DNA from: Saccharibacillus sp. O23
GTDB taxonomy: Bacteria; Bacillota; Bacilli; Paenibacillales; Paenibacillaceae
Direction: 5' to 3'
Assembly: GCF_002205895.1 (NCBI RefSeq)
Contig: NZ_NJDE01000003.1
Coordinates: 124,001 to 188,000 of the forward strand
Length of the DNA: 64,000 bases
Part shown: positions 54,353-62,649 of the stretch, one piece after another
Layout of the letters: the number at the start of each line of letters is the position of its first letter
Position numbering within the stretch: the stretch's first letter is position 1
Translations under genes and position numbers: made by a program
The notes under the pieces: generated by a model
Told to the model about the DNA's origin: nothing
Database searches by the model: none
The model's input: only the letters and a program-made list of their open reading frames with translations

Positions 54353-54396
54353 ACAAAAAAACGTCGTCGCGCATGAATCGCGTAACGACGTTTTTG
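54353..54396. terminator. Bidirectional terminator after the ABC operon
   Basis: CAAAAAAACGTCGT pairs with ACGACGTTTTTG (54353-54396), with an inner CGCG/CGCG stem. It also serves the converging minus-strand reductase gene. Confidence 0.85.
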
Positions 54397-54424
54397 TTTG
54401 TTTCCGAAGAGATAGGGATATTTC

Positions 54425-55300
54425 TTAATCTTTGATCACGGCTTCCAGAGCCGCTTTCAGCGGCGTATACGCGTCTCCGAGCAGATCGACCAGATCGTTC
54501 GACGGATTCGAGAACTCGCCTTTTTCGATCGCCGCATCGACGACGTGAACCAAGAAGCCCGCCGCGCCTTCCGGTACGCCTGCCGCCGCCATCGCGCTTA
54601 CGGCTTCCGGAGCCGGCAGCGCTTTGTGCACGACCGGTTTGCCGGAGACTTCCGCCAGAGCGGCCGCATATTCGTCGTAAGAGAACGGCTCCGAAGCCGT
54701 CAATTCGTACGTACGGTTCTCGTGGCCTTCCTGCGTCAGGACGACCGCTGCCGCGCGGGCCAGATTGTCGCGGGTCACGTAATTCAATTTGCCTGTCGGC
54801 GCGGCCGAGATGACCGTACCGGCAGCGGCCACGGCCGACGTGCCTTCGTTCGCGAGCATGTCCAGATAGAAGCCGTTGCGCAGGAACGTATACGCGGCTC
54901 CCGTCGTGCGGATCATGTATTCCGTTGCCAGATGCACGTTCTCCAAGCCCAACGTCATTTTCTCCGGGAACGCGAAGCTCGTGTAAACGATATGCTTGAT
55001 GCCCGCGTTGCGCGCCGCTTCGACCACGGTCGCGTGCTGGCGAATGCGAAGCGTGTTGTCCATCGAGGACGCCGAGACGAACAGCAGCTTCTCGCCGCCT
55101 TCGAATGCCGCCGGAAGCGAAGCCGCGTCGTCGTAATCTCCGGTGCGAAGCTCGACGCCGAGTTCGGCCAGAGCCACGCCTTTCGCCGTGTCGCGCACGA
55201 TGCCTACGATGTCGCCCGCTTGTACGCCCAGATCCAACAGATGACGGATTGCCGCGGTGCCCAGATGGCCGGAAGCTCCGGTCACGATGATTTTGCCCAT
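54425..55300 (-). CDS. NmrA-like NAD(P)-binding reductase
   Basis: 291 residues of the atypical short-chain dehydrogenase group. The Rossmann motif GASGHLG (8-14) lies near the N-terminus, and the usual Tyr-Lys catalytic pair is not clearly present, as in NmrA/QorB (quinone reductase 2)-like proteins. It should bind NADPH and either reduce quinones or sense redox state. GAGGAG is 9 bases before the ATG. The promoter has a possible operator overlapping its -10 (see 55351). Confidence 0.85.
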   Translation of the reverse strand: MGKIIVTGASGHLGTAAIRHLLDLGVQAGDIVGIVRDTAKGVALAELGVELRTGDYDDAASLPAAFEGGEKLLFVSASSMDNTLRIRQHATVVEAARNAGIKHIVYTSFAFPEKMTLGLENVHLATEYMIRTTGAAYTFLRNGFYLDMLANEGTSAVAAAGTVISAAPTGKLNYVTRDNLARAAAVVLTQEGHENRTYELTASEPFSYDEYAAALAEVSGKPVVHKALPAPEAVSAMAAAGVPEGAAGFLVHVVDAAIEKGEFSNPSNDLVDLLGDAYTPLKAALEAVIKD

Positions 55301-55350
55301 GTGTATTCGCTCCTCTATGATTGGCTTTCGATCGGGATAACCCGTTCATT

Positions 55351-55387
55351 TGTAACCATTATAGTTTCAGGATAAAACGAATGTCAA
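55351..55387 (-). promoter_or_regulatory. Promoter of the NmrA-like gene with overlapping inverted repeat
   Basis: On the minus strand TTGACA (55387-55382), 18 bases, TATAAT (55363-55358). The -10 box lies inside an imperfect inverted repeat TGTAAC-N7-GTTTCA (55351-55369), typical of HxlR or MarR operators for redox-stress genes. Confidence 0.7.
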
Positions 55388-55428
55388 CTCCCGTTTTTTC
55401 GTGCCGGTCTTTTGGACAAATCTGCCGT

Positions 55429-56508
55429 TCAATCGGCCGGCCGGATCAGCCCGAGCGCCGGTTCGGCGACGATCTCCGGCCGATACTGCTGAATCGAGTG
55501 GGCCGAATCTTTGACGACTTCCATCCGGGAGTCCGACGACCAAGACGAGCCGAGCTCCTGCTGGGTGTTCAGCCATTCCCGCGTCGGTTCGCCGAAATTG
55601 CCCGCGACCAGTTGAACCGTCGGGATATCCAGCCGCGTTTTGGCGTCGATCACTTTTTGCGCGTTGGCATGAACCCTGCGGATCTCGCCCGTCACGTTGT
55701 CGTTCAGCGTGACGAGCAGCGTCGCCAGCCGGTCGCGTTCTTTCATGTCCGCCGACATCAGCCGAAGGCCGTTGCGCTGTCCGTTCAGATACTGCTCGAA
55801 TCCGTTGAGGTGATACAGCGCGCGCACGAGTCCCGATTTGATCGCCAAGCGCTGAAGCTGCATATTTCGCTCGGGGAAGGTCAGATAGAATTCCGGCGAG
55901 CCGGAATCGATCGTCACGATGCCGGCCACCTGCTCGGGATGCAGCTCCGCGAACCGGAACGCTTCGAGACTGCCCAACGAATGGGCGGCCAGCACGTACG
56001 GCGGCTCGACTCCGGCTCCTTGCAGCGCTTTTTCCAATTCTTCCGTGATCCGGTCGATATCCCGCTTGTCGTCGGTCGTCTCGCTGTATCCGTAACCGAA
56101 ACGCTCCACGACCGCGAATTCCGCTTGTCCGCGCAGATGTTCGTACATCGGCGAGAAATCCGCGTAAGGACTCGCCGTTCCCCAACCGGAGATCAGCACG
56201 ACCGCCGCTTCTCGGGGGGCGCGGTCCGTTTTTTCTTCGCGGTAGACGTGCATGCGGTGGCCGTTGACTTCGACCATCGTGCCCGGCGCTTGGAAAGCGG
56301 CCCGGTCGGCGCGCTCTCCGATCCCTTGATAGACGAAACCCGCCAGCAGCAGCGTGAGCAGCAGAATGATCAGGATGTTGAACACGCTCAAGATGCGCCG
56401 GGGCAGGCTGCGCTTTTTCTTGCGGCGCGGACGGCTTTCAAGATCGTTTGCCGGGGATGGATCGCGATCGGGAAGATCGGGATCAGGATGTGGTTTGGTG
56501 TGGTCCAT
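55429..56508 (-). CDS. Membrane-anchored alpha/beta hydrolase (paralogue 1)
   Basis: 359 residues: a basic cytoplasmic N-terminus, one membrane helix (about 42-62), and an extracytoplasmic alpha/beta-hydrolase domain. The nucleophile elbow is AHSLG (Ser177) in place of the usual GHSxG; the oxyanion region is SGWGTASPYADF; the acid and His are in DSGSPEF and DSAHSIQQY. GGAGG is 9 bases before the ATG at 56508. It is about half identical by eye to the next upstream gene and lies 121 bases after it, so the two arose by tandem duplication. The substrate is unknown. Confidence 0.82.
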   Translation of the reverse strand: MDHTKPHPDPDLPDRDPSPANDLESRPRRKKKRSLPRRILSVFNILIILLLTLLLAGFVYQGIGERADRAAFQAPGTMVEVNGHRMHVYREEKTDRAPREAAVVLISGWGTASPYADFSPMYEHLRGQAEFAVVERFGYGYSETTDDKRDIDRITEELEKALQGAGVEPPYVLAAHSLGSLEAFRFAELHPEQVAGIVTIDSGSPEFYLTFPERNMQLQRLAIKSGLVRALYHLNGFEQYLNGQRNGLRLMSADMKERDRLATLLVTLNDNVTGEIRRVHANAQKVIDAKTRLDIPTVQLVAGNFGEPTREWLNTQQELGSSWSSDSRMEVVKDSAHSIQQYRPEIVAEPALGLIRPAD

Positions 56509-56629
56509 GTCGGAACGCCTCCTTCGCCATAAAAAAAGACGCGCGGACGGCGAGATGTTATCGGATGCTCCGAAAATGCTCTCGTTGTCCTTGCGTCTCT
56601 TGTGTAAGATGTTTTTCATTATACGGATC

Positions 56630-57772
56630 TCAACGCACCTTCTCCACCAAACGGATCGCCGCGTCCGCGATTGCCTGCGGTTGGTACGCCTGCATGGAGT
56701 GACCGCTGTCTTGCACGACGATCTCTTCGGAGTCGTCCGACCACGATTCGCCGAACTGCCGCTGCGTATCCATGCGTTCTTCGCTGATCTCGCCCAGATG
56801 ATCCGCGACGAGAATGACCATCGGGATCGGCAGCCGCGTCTTGTCCGCGACCACTTTGCGGGCGTTGGCATGCATCTCCCGCATCTCGTCCGTGACGTTA
56901 TGATTGTTCGCCACCAGCAGCGTCGCCAGCCGATCCTGCTCTTTCATCTCCGGCGACAGCAGCTTCAAGCCGTTGCGTCCGGCGGCGATCCGTTCCGCGA
57001 AGCCGTCCACATGGTACAGCGCGCGCACGATGCCCGACTTGATCGCGATCCGCTGAAGCTGGGATTGCGGCGCTCTGGACGGGAACGTCTCGTAGAATTC
57101 CGGCGAACCGGTATCGATCATCAGCAGGCCTTTGACTTCTTCGGGATGAAGCTGCGAGAAACGGATCGCTTCCAGCACGCCGAGCGAGTGGGGCGCCAGC
57201 ACGTAAGGCGGCTTGACTCCGGCCTGCTTCAGCCCTTCGCGCAGCTCGCGGGTCAGCGTGTCGATATCGCGGTCTTTGCGCGTCTCGTCGCTGTAACCGT
57301 AGCCGAACCGCTCGATCACGGCGAAGTTGACCTTGCCTCTCAACTTCTCGTAGACCGGCGAGAAGTTGGCGTACGGATTCGGCGTTCCCCAACCGGCGAT
57401 CAGCACCACCGTCGGATCGTTGTCCGTTTTGCCCGGCAGTTCTTCGTGGTACACATGCATCCGATGCCCTTCCACGTCCACCAGATCGCCCGGCGCGACG
57501 AAAGCTTCCCGATCGCTTCGCTCCCCGACCCATTGATAGACGAACCCGGCCAGCAGCAGTACGAGCAGCACGATCAATATCCAGCCGATCCCGGACAACA
57601 AACGCCGGAATCCGCTTCTTTTTTTCTTCGGCGGTTTTTGTTTGTTTTTCTTGTTCTCTTTATTGTTATCCGACGCGGGCGTTTCCTCCGGCTGCGCGGG
57701 CAGACCGGCATCCGCTTCGGCGACGAGCTGCTCCATCGCGGCGCGCCGTTTCGCCCTTTCTTCCGATTCCAT
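56630..57772 (-). CDS. Membrane-anchored alpha/beta hydrolase (paralogue 2)
   Basis: 380 residues with the same layout as its neighbour: a longer Lys/Asn-rich cytoplasmic N-terminus (to about 56), a membrane helix (about 61-80), and a hydrolase domain with elbow PHSLG (Ser196), AGWGTPNPYANFSP, DTGSPEF and DSGHSMQAYQP. GGAGG is 6-7 bases before the ATG at 57772. The elbow Pro before His-Ser differs from the usual Gly, and from Ala in paralogue 1. Confidence 0.82.
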   Translation of the reverse strand: MESEERAKRRAAMEQLVAEADAGLPAQPEETPASDNNKENKKNKQKPPKKKRSGFRRLLSGIGWILIVLLVLLLAGFVYQWVGERSDREAFVAPGDLVDVEGHRMHVYHEELPGKTDNDPTVVLIAGWGTPNPYANFSPVYEKLRGKVNFAVIERFGYGYSDETRKDRDIDTLTRELREGLKQAGVKPPYVLAPHSLGVLEAIRFSQLHPEEVKGLLMIDTGSPEFYETFPSRAPQSQLQRIAIKSGIVRALYHVDGFAERIAAGRNGLKLLSPEMKEQDRLATLLVANNHNVTDEMREMHANARKVVADKTRLPIPMVILVADHLGEISEERMDTQRQFGESWSDDSEEIVVQDSGHSMQAYQPQAIADAAIRLVEKVR

Positions 57773-57986
57773 GACCTTCCCTCCTTGTCTGACCAAAAAG
57801 CGCGTTTTCGGCGCGGCGCTCTGCCGCTCCGTCCGCTGCACGCGTACTTTCGGCAAATTCTCCTGCGAAAACGCGCTTCTTCAAACGCTAGGTTCTCTTG
57901 CTCCGTTCCTCACTATCGACGCTGCGGTCCGTCATGCCCCTGCAAGGCGGATAGCGGCATCCGTACCGTGTCAATATGAAAGGGCA

Positions 57987-58268
57987 TCAATCTTCGTATC
58001 CGGCCAGTCCTTTGTCGATCAGGTATGCCATCTCGGCATCGAGGACGTTCTCCACTTCCAGCTCGTTCAGCTTCACGTCTTTGCGGCTCATGACGTAGTC
58101 GACCAGTTCGTCGCTGTCCACTTCGATCGTGTCGCCCGGCTTTTTCGCTTCCGCGTCGATAAAGGCTTGTTCGTGTTTCAGCACGATCTTGATGCCTGCT
58201 TCGTCGGCTCCGGTTTTCTCTTGAATATAGGCGATCAGTTCGCTTTCGTTCACTTGTTGTTCGCTCAT
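57987..58268 (-). CDS. Small acidic protein of unknown function
   Basis: 93 residues, very acidic (many Glu and Asp), predicted helical and soluble. I do not recognise a family. GGAGG is 10 bases before the ATG and codon use is like that of its neighbours, so the frame is very probably real. It lies between the hydrolase pair and another small gene on the same strand, each well separated. Confidence 0.7.
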   Translation of the reverse strand: MSEQQVNESELIAYIQEKTGADEAGIKIVLKHEQAFIDAEAKKPGDTIEVDSDELVDYVMSRKDVKLNELEVENVLDAEMAYLIDKGLAGYED

Positions 58269-58474
58269 CTTCGTTCATCCTCCCGCATATGAATCGCGCT
58301 GCGCCAACCTGGACGTCAGCACGCGTTCTCATTGTAGCATACCGCTCCTCCGCTTCGCGCGTACAGCAAAAAGCCGCGTCTGTCGGAAATCCCGACGAAC
58401 GCGGCCGCGTCGAACAATGTGCAAATTTTCACTCTCGATGCCGATCCGGCTTTATAAAAAAACGAGTTAAGGGT

Positions 58475-58660
58475 TTAGTGATATTTGACCATCTTCAACT
58501 GCGCCTCTTCTTGATAAGTGATCGGGCGCGGAACTTCCGGCGTGTGCAGGTGGCGTTCGACCGAAAACTCGATTTTCCGGTAATCCTCTTCCCCGGCATC
58601 CAAGCTCGGCACGAAGATTCCGTTTACCCAATTTTTCAGTTCTTTCAGTCCTGCCATCAT
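58475..58660 (-). CDS. Small protein of unknown function (61 residues)
   Basis: 61 residues, soluble, with no motif I recognise (it contains WVNGIFVPSLDAGEEDYRKIEF). A double ATG start follows a GAGGAGG site, and a TATAAT (about 58724-58719) lies upstream. It reads like a conserved small protein, but that cannot be tested here. Confidence 0.65.
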   Translation of the reverse strand: MMAGLKELKNWVNGIFVPSLDAGEEDYRKIEFSVERHLHTPEVPRPITYQEEAQLKMVKYH

Positions 58661-58935
58661 GATACTCCATCCTCCTCGGACGATGAGAAATTTGTTTGTT
58701 AACTGGAATTGATTACGTTTTCATTATAACGCTTTATGTAAGGTTTAGATAGAGGAGTCCGCCTCCAAAACACATCATTTCCGGTGAACGTTATGTGTCA
58801 AAAGGTTTTTTGTTCGCTAAATGGAGAATAACGTCCTTCCTATGAAGACTTTTTGTTTTCCACTAAAATTTGATGCAAAAAAACGGCCTCGCCCCTTCGC
58901 CGTCAAACGCGCAAGGATCGAAGCCGTCTTTTGTT
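58661..58935. other. Spacer with the terminator of the GH2 operon
   Basis: 275 bases without a gene. On the minus strand ACGGC-T-TCG pairs with CGA-G-GCCGT around 58875-58930 and a seven-T run follows, giving the probable terminator of the glycosidase gene. Left of it an AT-rich stretch holds the promoter of the 61-residue gene. Confidence 0.55.
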
Positions 58936-60747
58936 TTACCCTTCTCCTCTCACGATCTTGCGAATCTGCTCCGTCGGAATTTTCGGGATACGGTCGTACG
59001 TCACCAAGCCGTTGATCTCCTGCTCCACGTCGGTCAACTGCGTATAGCAGAAGCCCTGCACGACGCCGGAGTGCGTCAGCGGGCGAATGACCGCGCCGAG
59101 GCGGGCGAGAAAGTCTTCGTCGTTCTCCGCGCCGGAATAGCCCCAGCCTTCCCAGTCGCTTTTCTTGTAGGCGATGCCGCCGAACTCGGTGACGAGAATC
59201 GGCTGGCCCTGATGCGCGCGCCCGCCGACGAAGATGCGCCGGTTGGCCGGCATGGCGTTTACCGCTTTTTCCGCGGATGCATAACGGTCGGCCAGCACTT
59301 CTTCGCGCCATTCGTAATCGTGGATCGCCGCGATGTCGGTGTCCATCATCTCCCAACCGTCGTTGTAGACGACCGGGCGGGTATCGTCGAGCGATCGGGT
59401 CAGATGGTACAGCGTCAGCCCGTGCTCCTGTTGGCGGCGATCGATCTGCACGTTCGGGATGCCCCAGCTCTCGTTCATGGGCACCCAGACGACGATGCAC
59501 GGATGGTTATAGTCGCGCTCCACCGCTTCCTGCCATTCGCGAGTGAATTTGCGGACGTATTCTTCGGAATACGCGTACGCGTTCGCCGCTTCGCCCCAAA
59601 CGAGCAGCCCCAGTTTATCGCAGGCATACAGAAAACGCGGATCTTCCATCTTCTGGTGTTTGCGCACCCCGTCGAATCCCATCTCTTTGGTCAGCCGAAT
59701 ATCGCGCACCAGATCTTCGTCCGTCGGAGCCGTCAGCACGCCGTCCGGCCAGTAACCTTGATCCAGCACCAAGCGCATGAAATACGGGCGGTTGTTGAGG
59801 CAGATCCGGCCGTTCTCGATCGAGATCTTGCGCATGCCGAAATAGCTCTCGACCGTATCGACGATCCGTCCGCCGCGCGTCAGTTCGATCCGCACGTCGT
59901 ACAGATTCGGCTGTTCCGGCGTCCACCAGCGGCCGAGGCCGTGATCGTTGAAGTCGCTTAGCCCGATCGCCCGAGCTTCTTCCGCGTGCAGTACCGGGAA
60001 CGCGTCTTCGGCGATCAGATCTCCTTGGAATCGAATAACGATCTTCGCCGAACATGGTTCTCCCGCCGCCGTTTCCCAAGCTTCCCGCGAAAAGAACGTC
60101 CGCAGGCGCACTTCGTTCCGATCGATATCCGGCGCGAACTTGACCTTAATGACATGCGCTTCGTTCACCGGCTCCAACCAGACCGTCTGCCAGATCCCCG
60201 TCGTACGCGTGTAGAAGATGCTTTCCGAGCCTTCTTTCCAGAACTGTTTGCCTCGGGGCAGCGTCACGTCGCGGCTGAAATCTTCGGCGCGCACGACGAT
60301 CGTATTGCCTCCTTGCGGGTTCAGCAGATCCGTAATGTCCGCTTGAAAAGGCGTATGTCCGCCTTCGTGCGAGACCGCCCAGCGTCCGTTGACCCATACG
60401 GTCGAGGCGTAATCGCAGGCTCCGATATGCAGCAGCACGCGGCGGTCGTTCCAATCCGCAGGGATCTCGAACGTGCGGCGGTACCAGACGAGATCGCGGA
60501 ACGACGGATCGCCGATCCCGCTCAGCTTGCTCTGAAAAGCGAACGGAACCGTAATCCGCTCCCCGAACGTTCCGGCGTCCGGTTCGTACCAGCGCTCGCG
60601 GTCGCCGCGGCGGTCGTCGTCGAACGCGAAGTCCCATTCGCCGTTCAAGTTCGACCAGTCGGCGCGCTCGAACTGCGGACGCGGATATTCGGGGCGGGGG
60701 ACGGGAGACGGATTATTTTTCGGCACAGATACAGATGGATTCGACAT
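58936..60747 (-). CDS. Glycoside hydrolase family 2 enzyme
   Basis: 603 residues: N-terminal sugar-binding jelly-roll (about 25-190; VPFAFQSKLSGIGDP, GGHTPFQADITDLL), immunoglobulin-like middle (about 195-300), and a TIM-barrel catalytic domain (about 305-600). The acid/base Glu is in VPMNES and the nucleophile Glu in VTEFGG. It should be a beta-galactosidase, glucuronidase or related enzyme. It has no signal peptide, so it acts inside the cell on the sugar brought in by the ABC transporter encoded just upstream. GGAGG is 5 bases before the ATG. Confidence 0.9.
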   Translation of the reverse strand: MSNPSVSVPKNNPSPVPRPEYPRPQFERADWSNLNGEWDFAFDDDRRGDRERWYEPDAGTFGERITVPFAFQSKLSGIGDPSFRDLVWYRRTFEIPADWNDRRVLLHIGACDYASTVWVNGRWAVSHEGGHTPFQADITDLLNPQGGNTIVVRAEDFSRDVTLPRGKQFWKEGSESIFYTRTTGIWQTVWLEPVNEAHVIKVKFAPDIDRNEVRLRTFFSREAWETAAGEPCSAKIVIRFQGDLIAEDAFPVLHAEEARAIGLSDFNDHGLGRWWTPEQPNLYDVRIELTRGGRIVDTVESYFGMRKISIENGRICLNNRPYFMRLVLDQGYWPDGVLTAPTDEDLVRDIRLTKEMGFDGVRKHQKMEDPRFLYACDKLGLLVWGEAANAYAYSEEYVRKFTREWQEAVERDYNHPCIVVWVPMNESWGIPNVQIDRRQQEHGLTLYHLTRSLDDTRPVVYNDGWEMMDTDIAAIHDYEWREEVLADRYASAEKAVNAMPANRRIFVGGRAHQGQPILVTEFGGIAYKKSDWEGWGYSGAENDEDFLARLGAVIRPLTHSGVVQGFCYTQLTDVEQEINGLVTYDRIPKIPTEQIRKIVRGEG

Positions 60748-60779
60748 AAGTTCCTCCTAGAGAAAGTTGGGGCGTATTC

Positions 60780-61592
60780 TTACATTTCTTTGCCGCCGGT
60801 AAACGCGATGCCTTTGATAATCTGCTTCTGGAAAATCAGGAACACGATCAGCACCGGGATCGCGGCGAGCGCGTTCGCGGTCATCGGCAGCGCGTATTCT
60901 TGGTTATACGAGCTTTGGAACATCGGCAGGCCTAGCGTGATCGTCATATAGGCTTTGTCCGAAATGGAAATCAGCGGCCAGACGTAATCGTTCCACGAGC
61001 CGATGAAGGTGAAGATGCCGAGCGCGGCCAGCGCCGGACGCGACAGCGGCAGGAAGATGCGGTACCAGATCTTGAAGAAACCGGCTCCGTCGATGCGCGC
61101 CGCTTCTTCGAGGTCTTTGGGCAGGCCGTCGAAGAACTGCTTCAGGATGAAGATGCCCATAGGTCCCGCGAGCGCCGGCAGAATCAGCGAAGTACGCGTG
61201 CCGAGCAGGCCGGAATCGCGCATCAGCAGATAGAGCGGAATCAGCGTCGCTTCGCCGGGAATCATCATCGCCGACAAGAACAGGACGAACAGCACTTTGC
61301 TGCCCGGAAAACGGATGCGGGAAAACGAATACGCCGCCATCGACGCGAGCAGCAGCACCAGCGCCGTCGTCGCGATCGAGACCATCAAGCTGTTGCCCAT
61401 CCAGCCGAAGATCGGCGCGCGGTTCAGCACGGTGACGTAGTTGTCGAACGAGACGTTGAAGCCGCCCGAGAACAGGCTGCCCCGTTCGGGCGTCAGCGAC
61501 AGCGCCAGCATCCAGAAGATCGGAATCAGGAACATGAGCGCGAACAGGACGGCGGCGATACGGACGACATACGGATAAATGCGATCGAGCAT
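60780..61592 (-). CDS. Sugar ABC transporter permease, MalG type
   Basis: 270 residues, six membrane helices, with the EAA loop EEAARIDGAGFFKIWYRIFLPL of CUT1-family permeases and the C-terminal end KGIAFTGGKEM typical of MalG-like proteins. GGAGG lies 7 bases before the ATG, and the gene starts 19 bases after the previous stop. It forms the channel with the MalF-type protein. Confidence 0.93.
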   Translation of the reverse strand: MLDRIYPYVVRIAAVLFALMFLIPIFWMLALSLTPERGSLFSGGFNVSFDNYVTVLNRAPIFGWMGNSLMVSIATTALVLLLASMAAYSFSRIRFPGSKVLFVLFLSAMMIPGEATLIPLYLLMRDSGLLGTRTSLILPALAGPMGIFILKQFFDGLPKDLEEAARIDGAGFFKIWYRIFLPLSRPALAALGIFTFIGSWNDYVWPLISISDKAYMTITLGLPMFQSSYNQEYALPMTANALAAIPVLIVFLIFQKQIIKGIAFTGGKEM

Positions 61593-61611
61593 GGAAGTTC
61601 CTCCTTATTCC

Positions 61612-62556
61612 TTATTCGCCGAGCTTGCGCAGCAGCATCGTCTGGAGCAGCGAGATCACCAGAATGACCAGCATCAGCACGAAGGCGATCGCCGAAGCGT
61701 AGCCCATCTGGAACGTCTGAAAGCCGTTTTCGTAGATCGAGAACACGACCGTCTTCGTCGCTCCCGCCGGCCCCCCGCCCGTGATCAGCTTGGATTGGCC
61801 GAAGATCTTGAACGACGCGATCGTTTGCAGCACGACGACCAGCACGGTCACGCGCGACAGCGAAGGGAACGTGATATAGCGGAACGTCTGCCAGCGGTTC
61901 GCGCCTTCGAGGTTGGCCGCTTCGTAGAACGATTCGGGAATGTCCTGCAGACCGGCGAGGAACAAAACGAACACGAACCCGATCGTCCACCAGACCGTCG
62001 CCATGATGATCGAGACCCAGGCCAGCGTGGAATCGGAGAGCCAGAAGATCTCGCTGTGGATCAGGCCGATCCCCCTCAGGATCCGGTTGAACAGTCCGGT
62101 ATACGGCTGCAGGAAAATGACCCAGATGCTCGAGATGACGGATACGGACAGCACGTACGGCATGAAGAACGAGATGCGCAGAAACGCCTGTCCTTTGCGG
62201 ATGCCGTTCACCAGCACCGCGAGCAGCAGCCCGAAACCCGCGATCAGCGGCACGCTGACGACCGTGAACAGTACGGTGTTCAGCAGGTTGGTCCGGAATT
62301 CTTCGTCCTGCAGCAGATTGGCGTAGTTCTCGAATCCGATGAACGTTTTGTCGCCGAGCAGCGACCAATCGTAGAAGCTGACGCCGAAGCCGTACAGGAT
62401 CGGAATCAGCGAGAACAGCAGGAAGAAGATCGTATACGGCAGCACCATCATGACGCCGGTCACCCAGCCTTGACGGTGCAGCGCGCTTTTTCTCGGCGTG
62501 CGGGACGATGCGCTCGCGCTTCCGCTTCCGCCTTCGGTCAATGTTTTGGAAGCCAT
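61612..62556 (-). CDS. Sugar ABC transporter permease, MalF type
   Basis: 314 residues, six membrane helices, and the EAA loop ESFYEAANLEGANRWQTFRYITFP (in part) of CUT1 permeases. A Ser-rich cytoplasmic N-terminus of about 30 residues precedes the first helix. GGAGG lies 10 bases before the ATG. It follows the binding-protein gene after a hairpin terminator. Confidence 0.93.
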   Translation of the reverse strand: MASKTLTEGGSGSASASSRTPRKSALHRQGWVTGVMMVLPYTIFFLLFSLIPILYGFGVSFYDWSLLGDKTFIGFENYANLLQDEEFRTNLLNTVLFTVVSVPLIAGFGLLLAVLVNGIRKGQAFLRISFFMPYVLSVSVISSIWVIFLQPYTGLFNRILRGIGLIHSEIFWLSDSTLAWVSIIMATVWWTIGFVFVLFLAGLQDIPESFYEAANLEGANRWQTFRYITFPSLSRVTVLVVVLQTIASFKIFGQSKLITGGGPAGATKTVVFSIYENGFQTFQMGYASAIAFVLMLVILVISLLQTMLLRKLGE

Positions 62557-62579
62557 GGTTGCGGCCCCTCCTTTCGATG

Positions 62580-62621
62580 AAAAAGGAAGCGGACGGCGTC
62601 AGGACCGCCCTACCCGCTTCC
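62580..62621 (-). terminator. Hairpin between binding-protein and permease genes
   Basis: GGAAGCGG (62585-62592) pairs with CCGCTTCC (62614-62621), with an inner GGCG/CGCC stem, and T residues follow on the minus strand. It should end part of the transcripts after the binding-protein gene, giving more binding protein than permease. Confidence 0.75.
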
Positions 62622-62649
62622 TTCTTTTTTCCGACTTTCCAAGCCTTTG

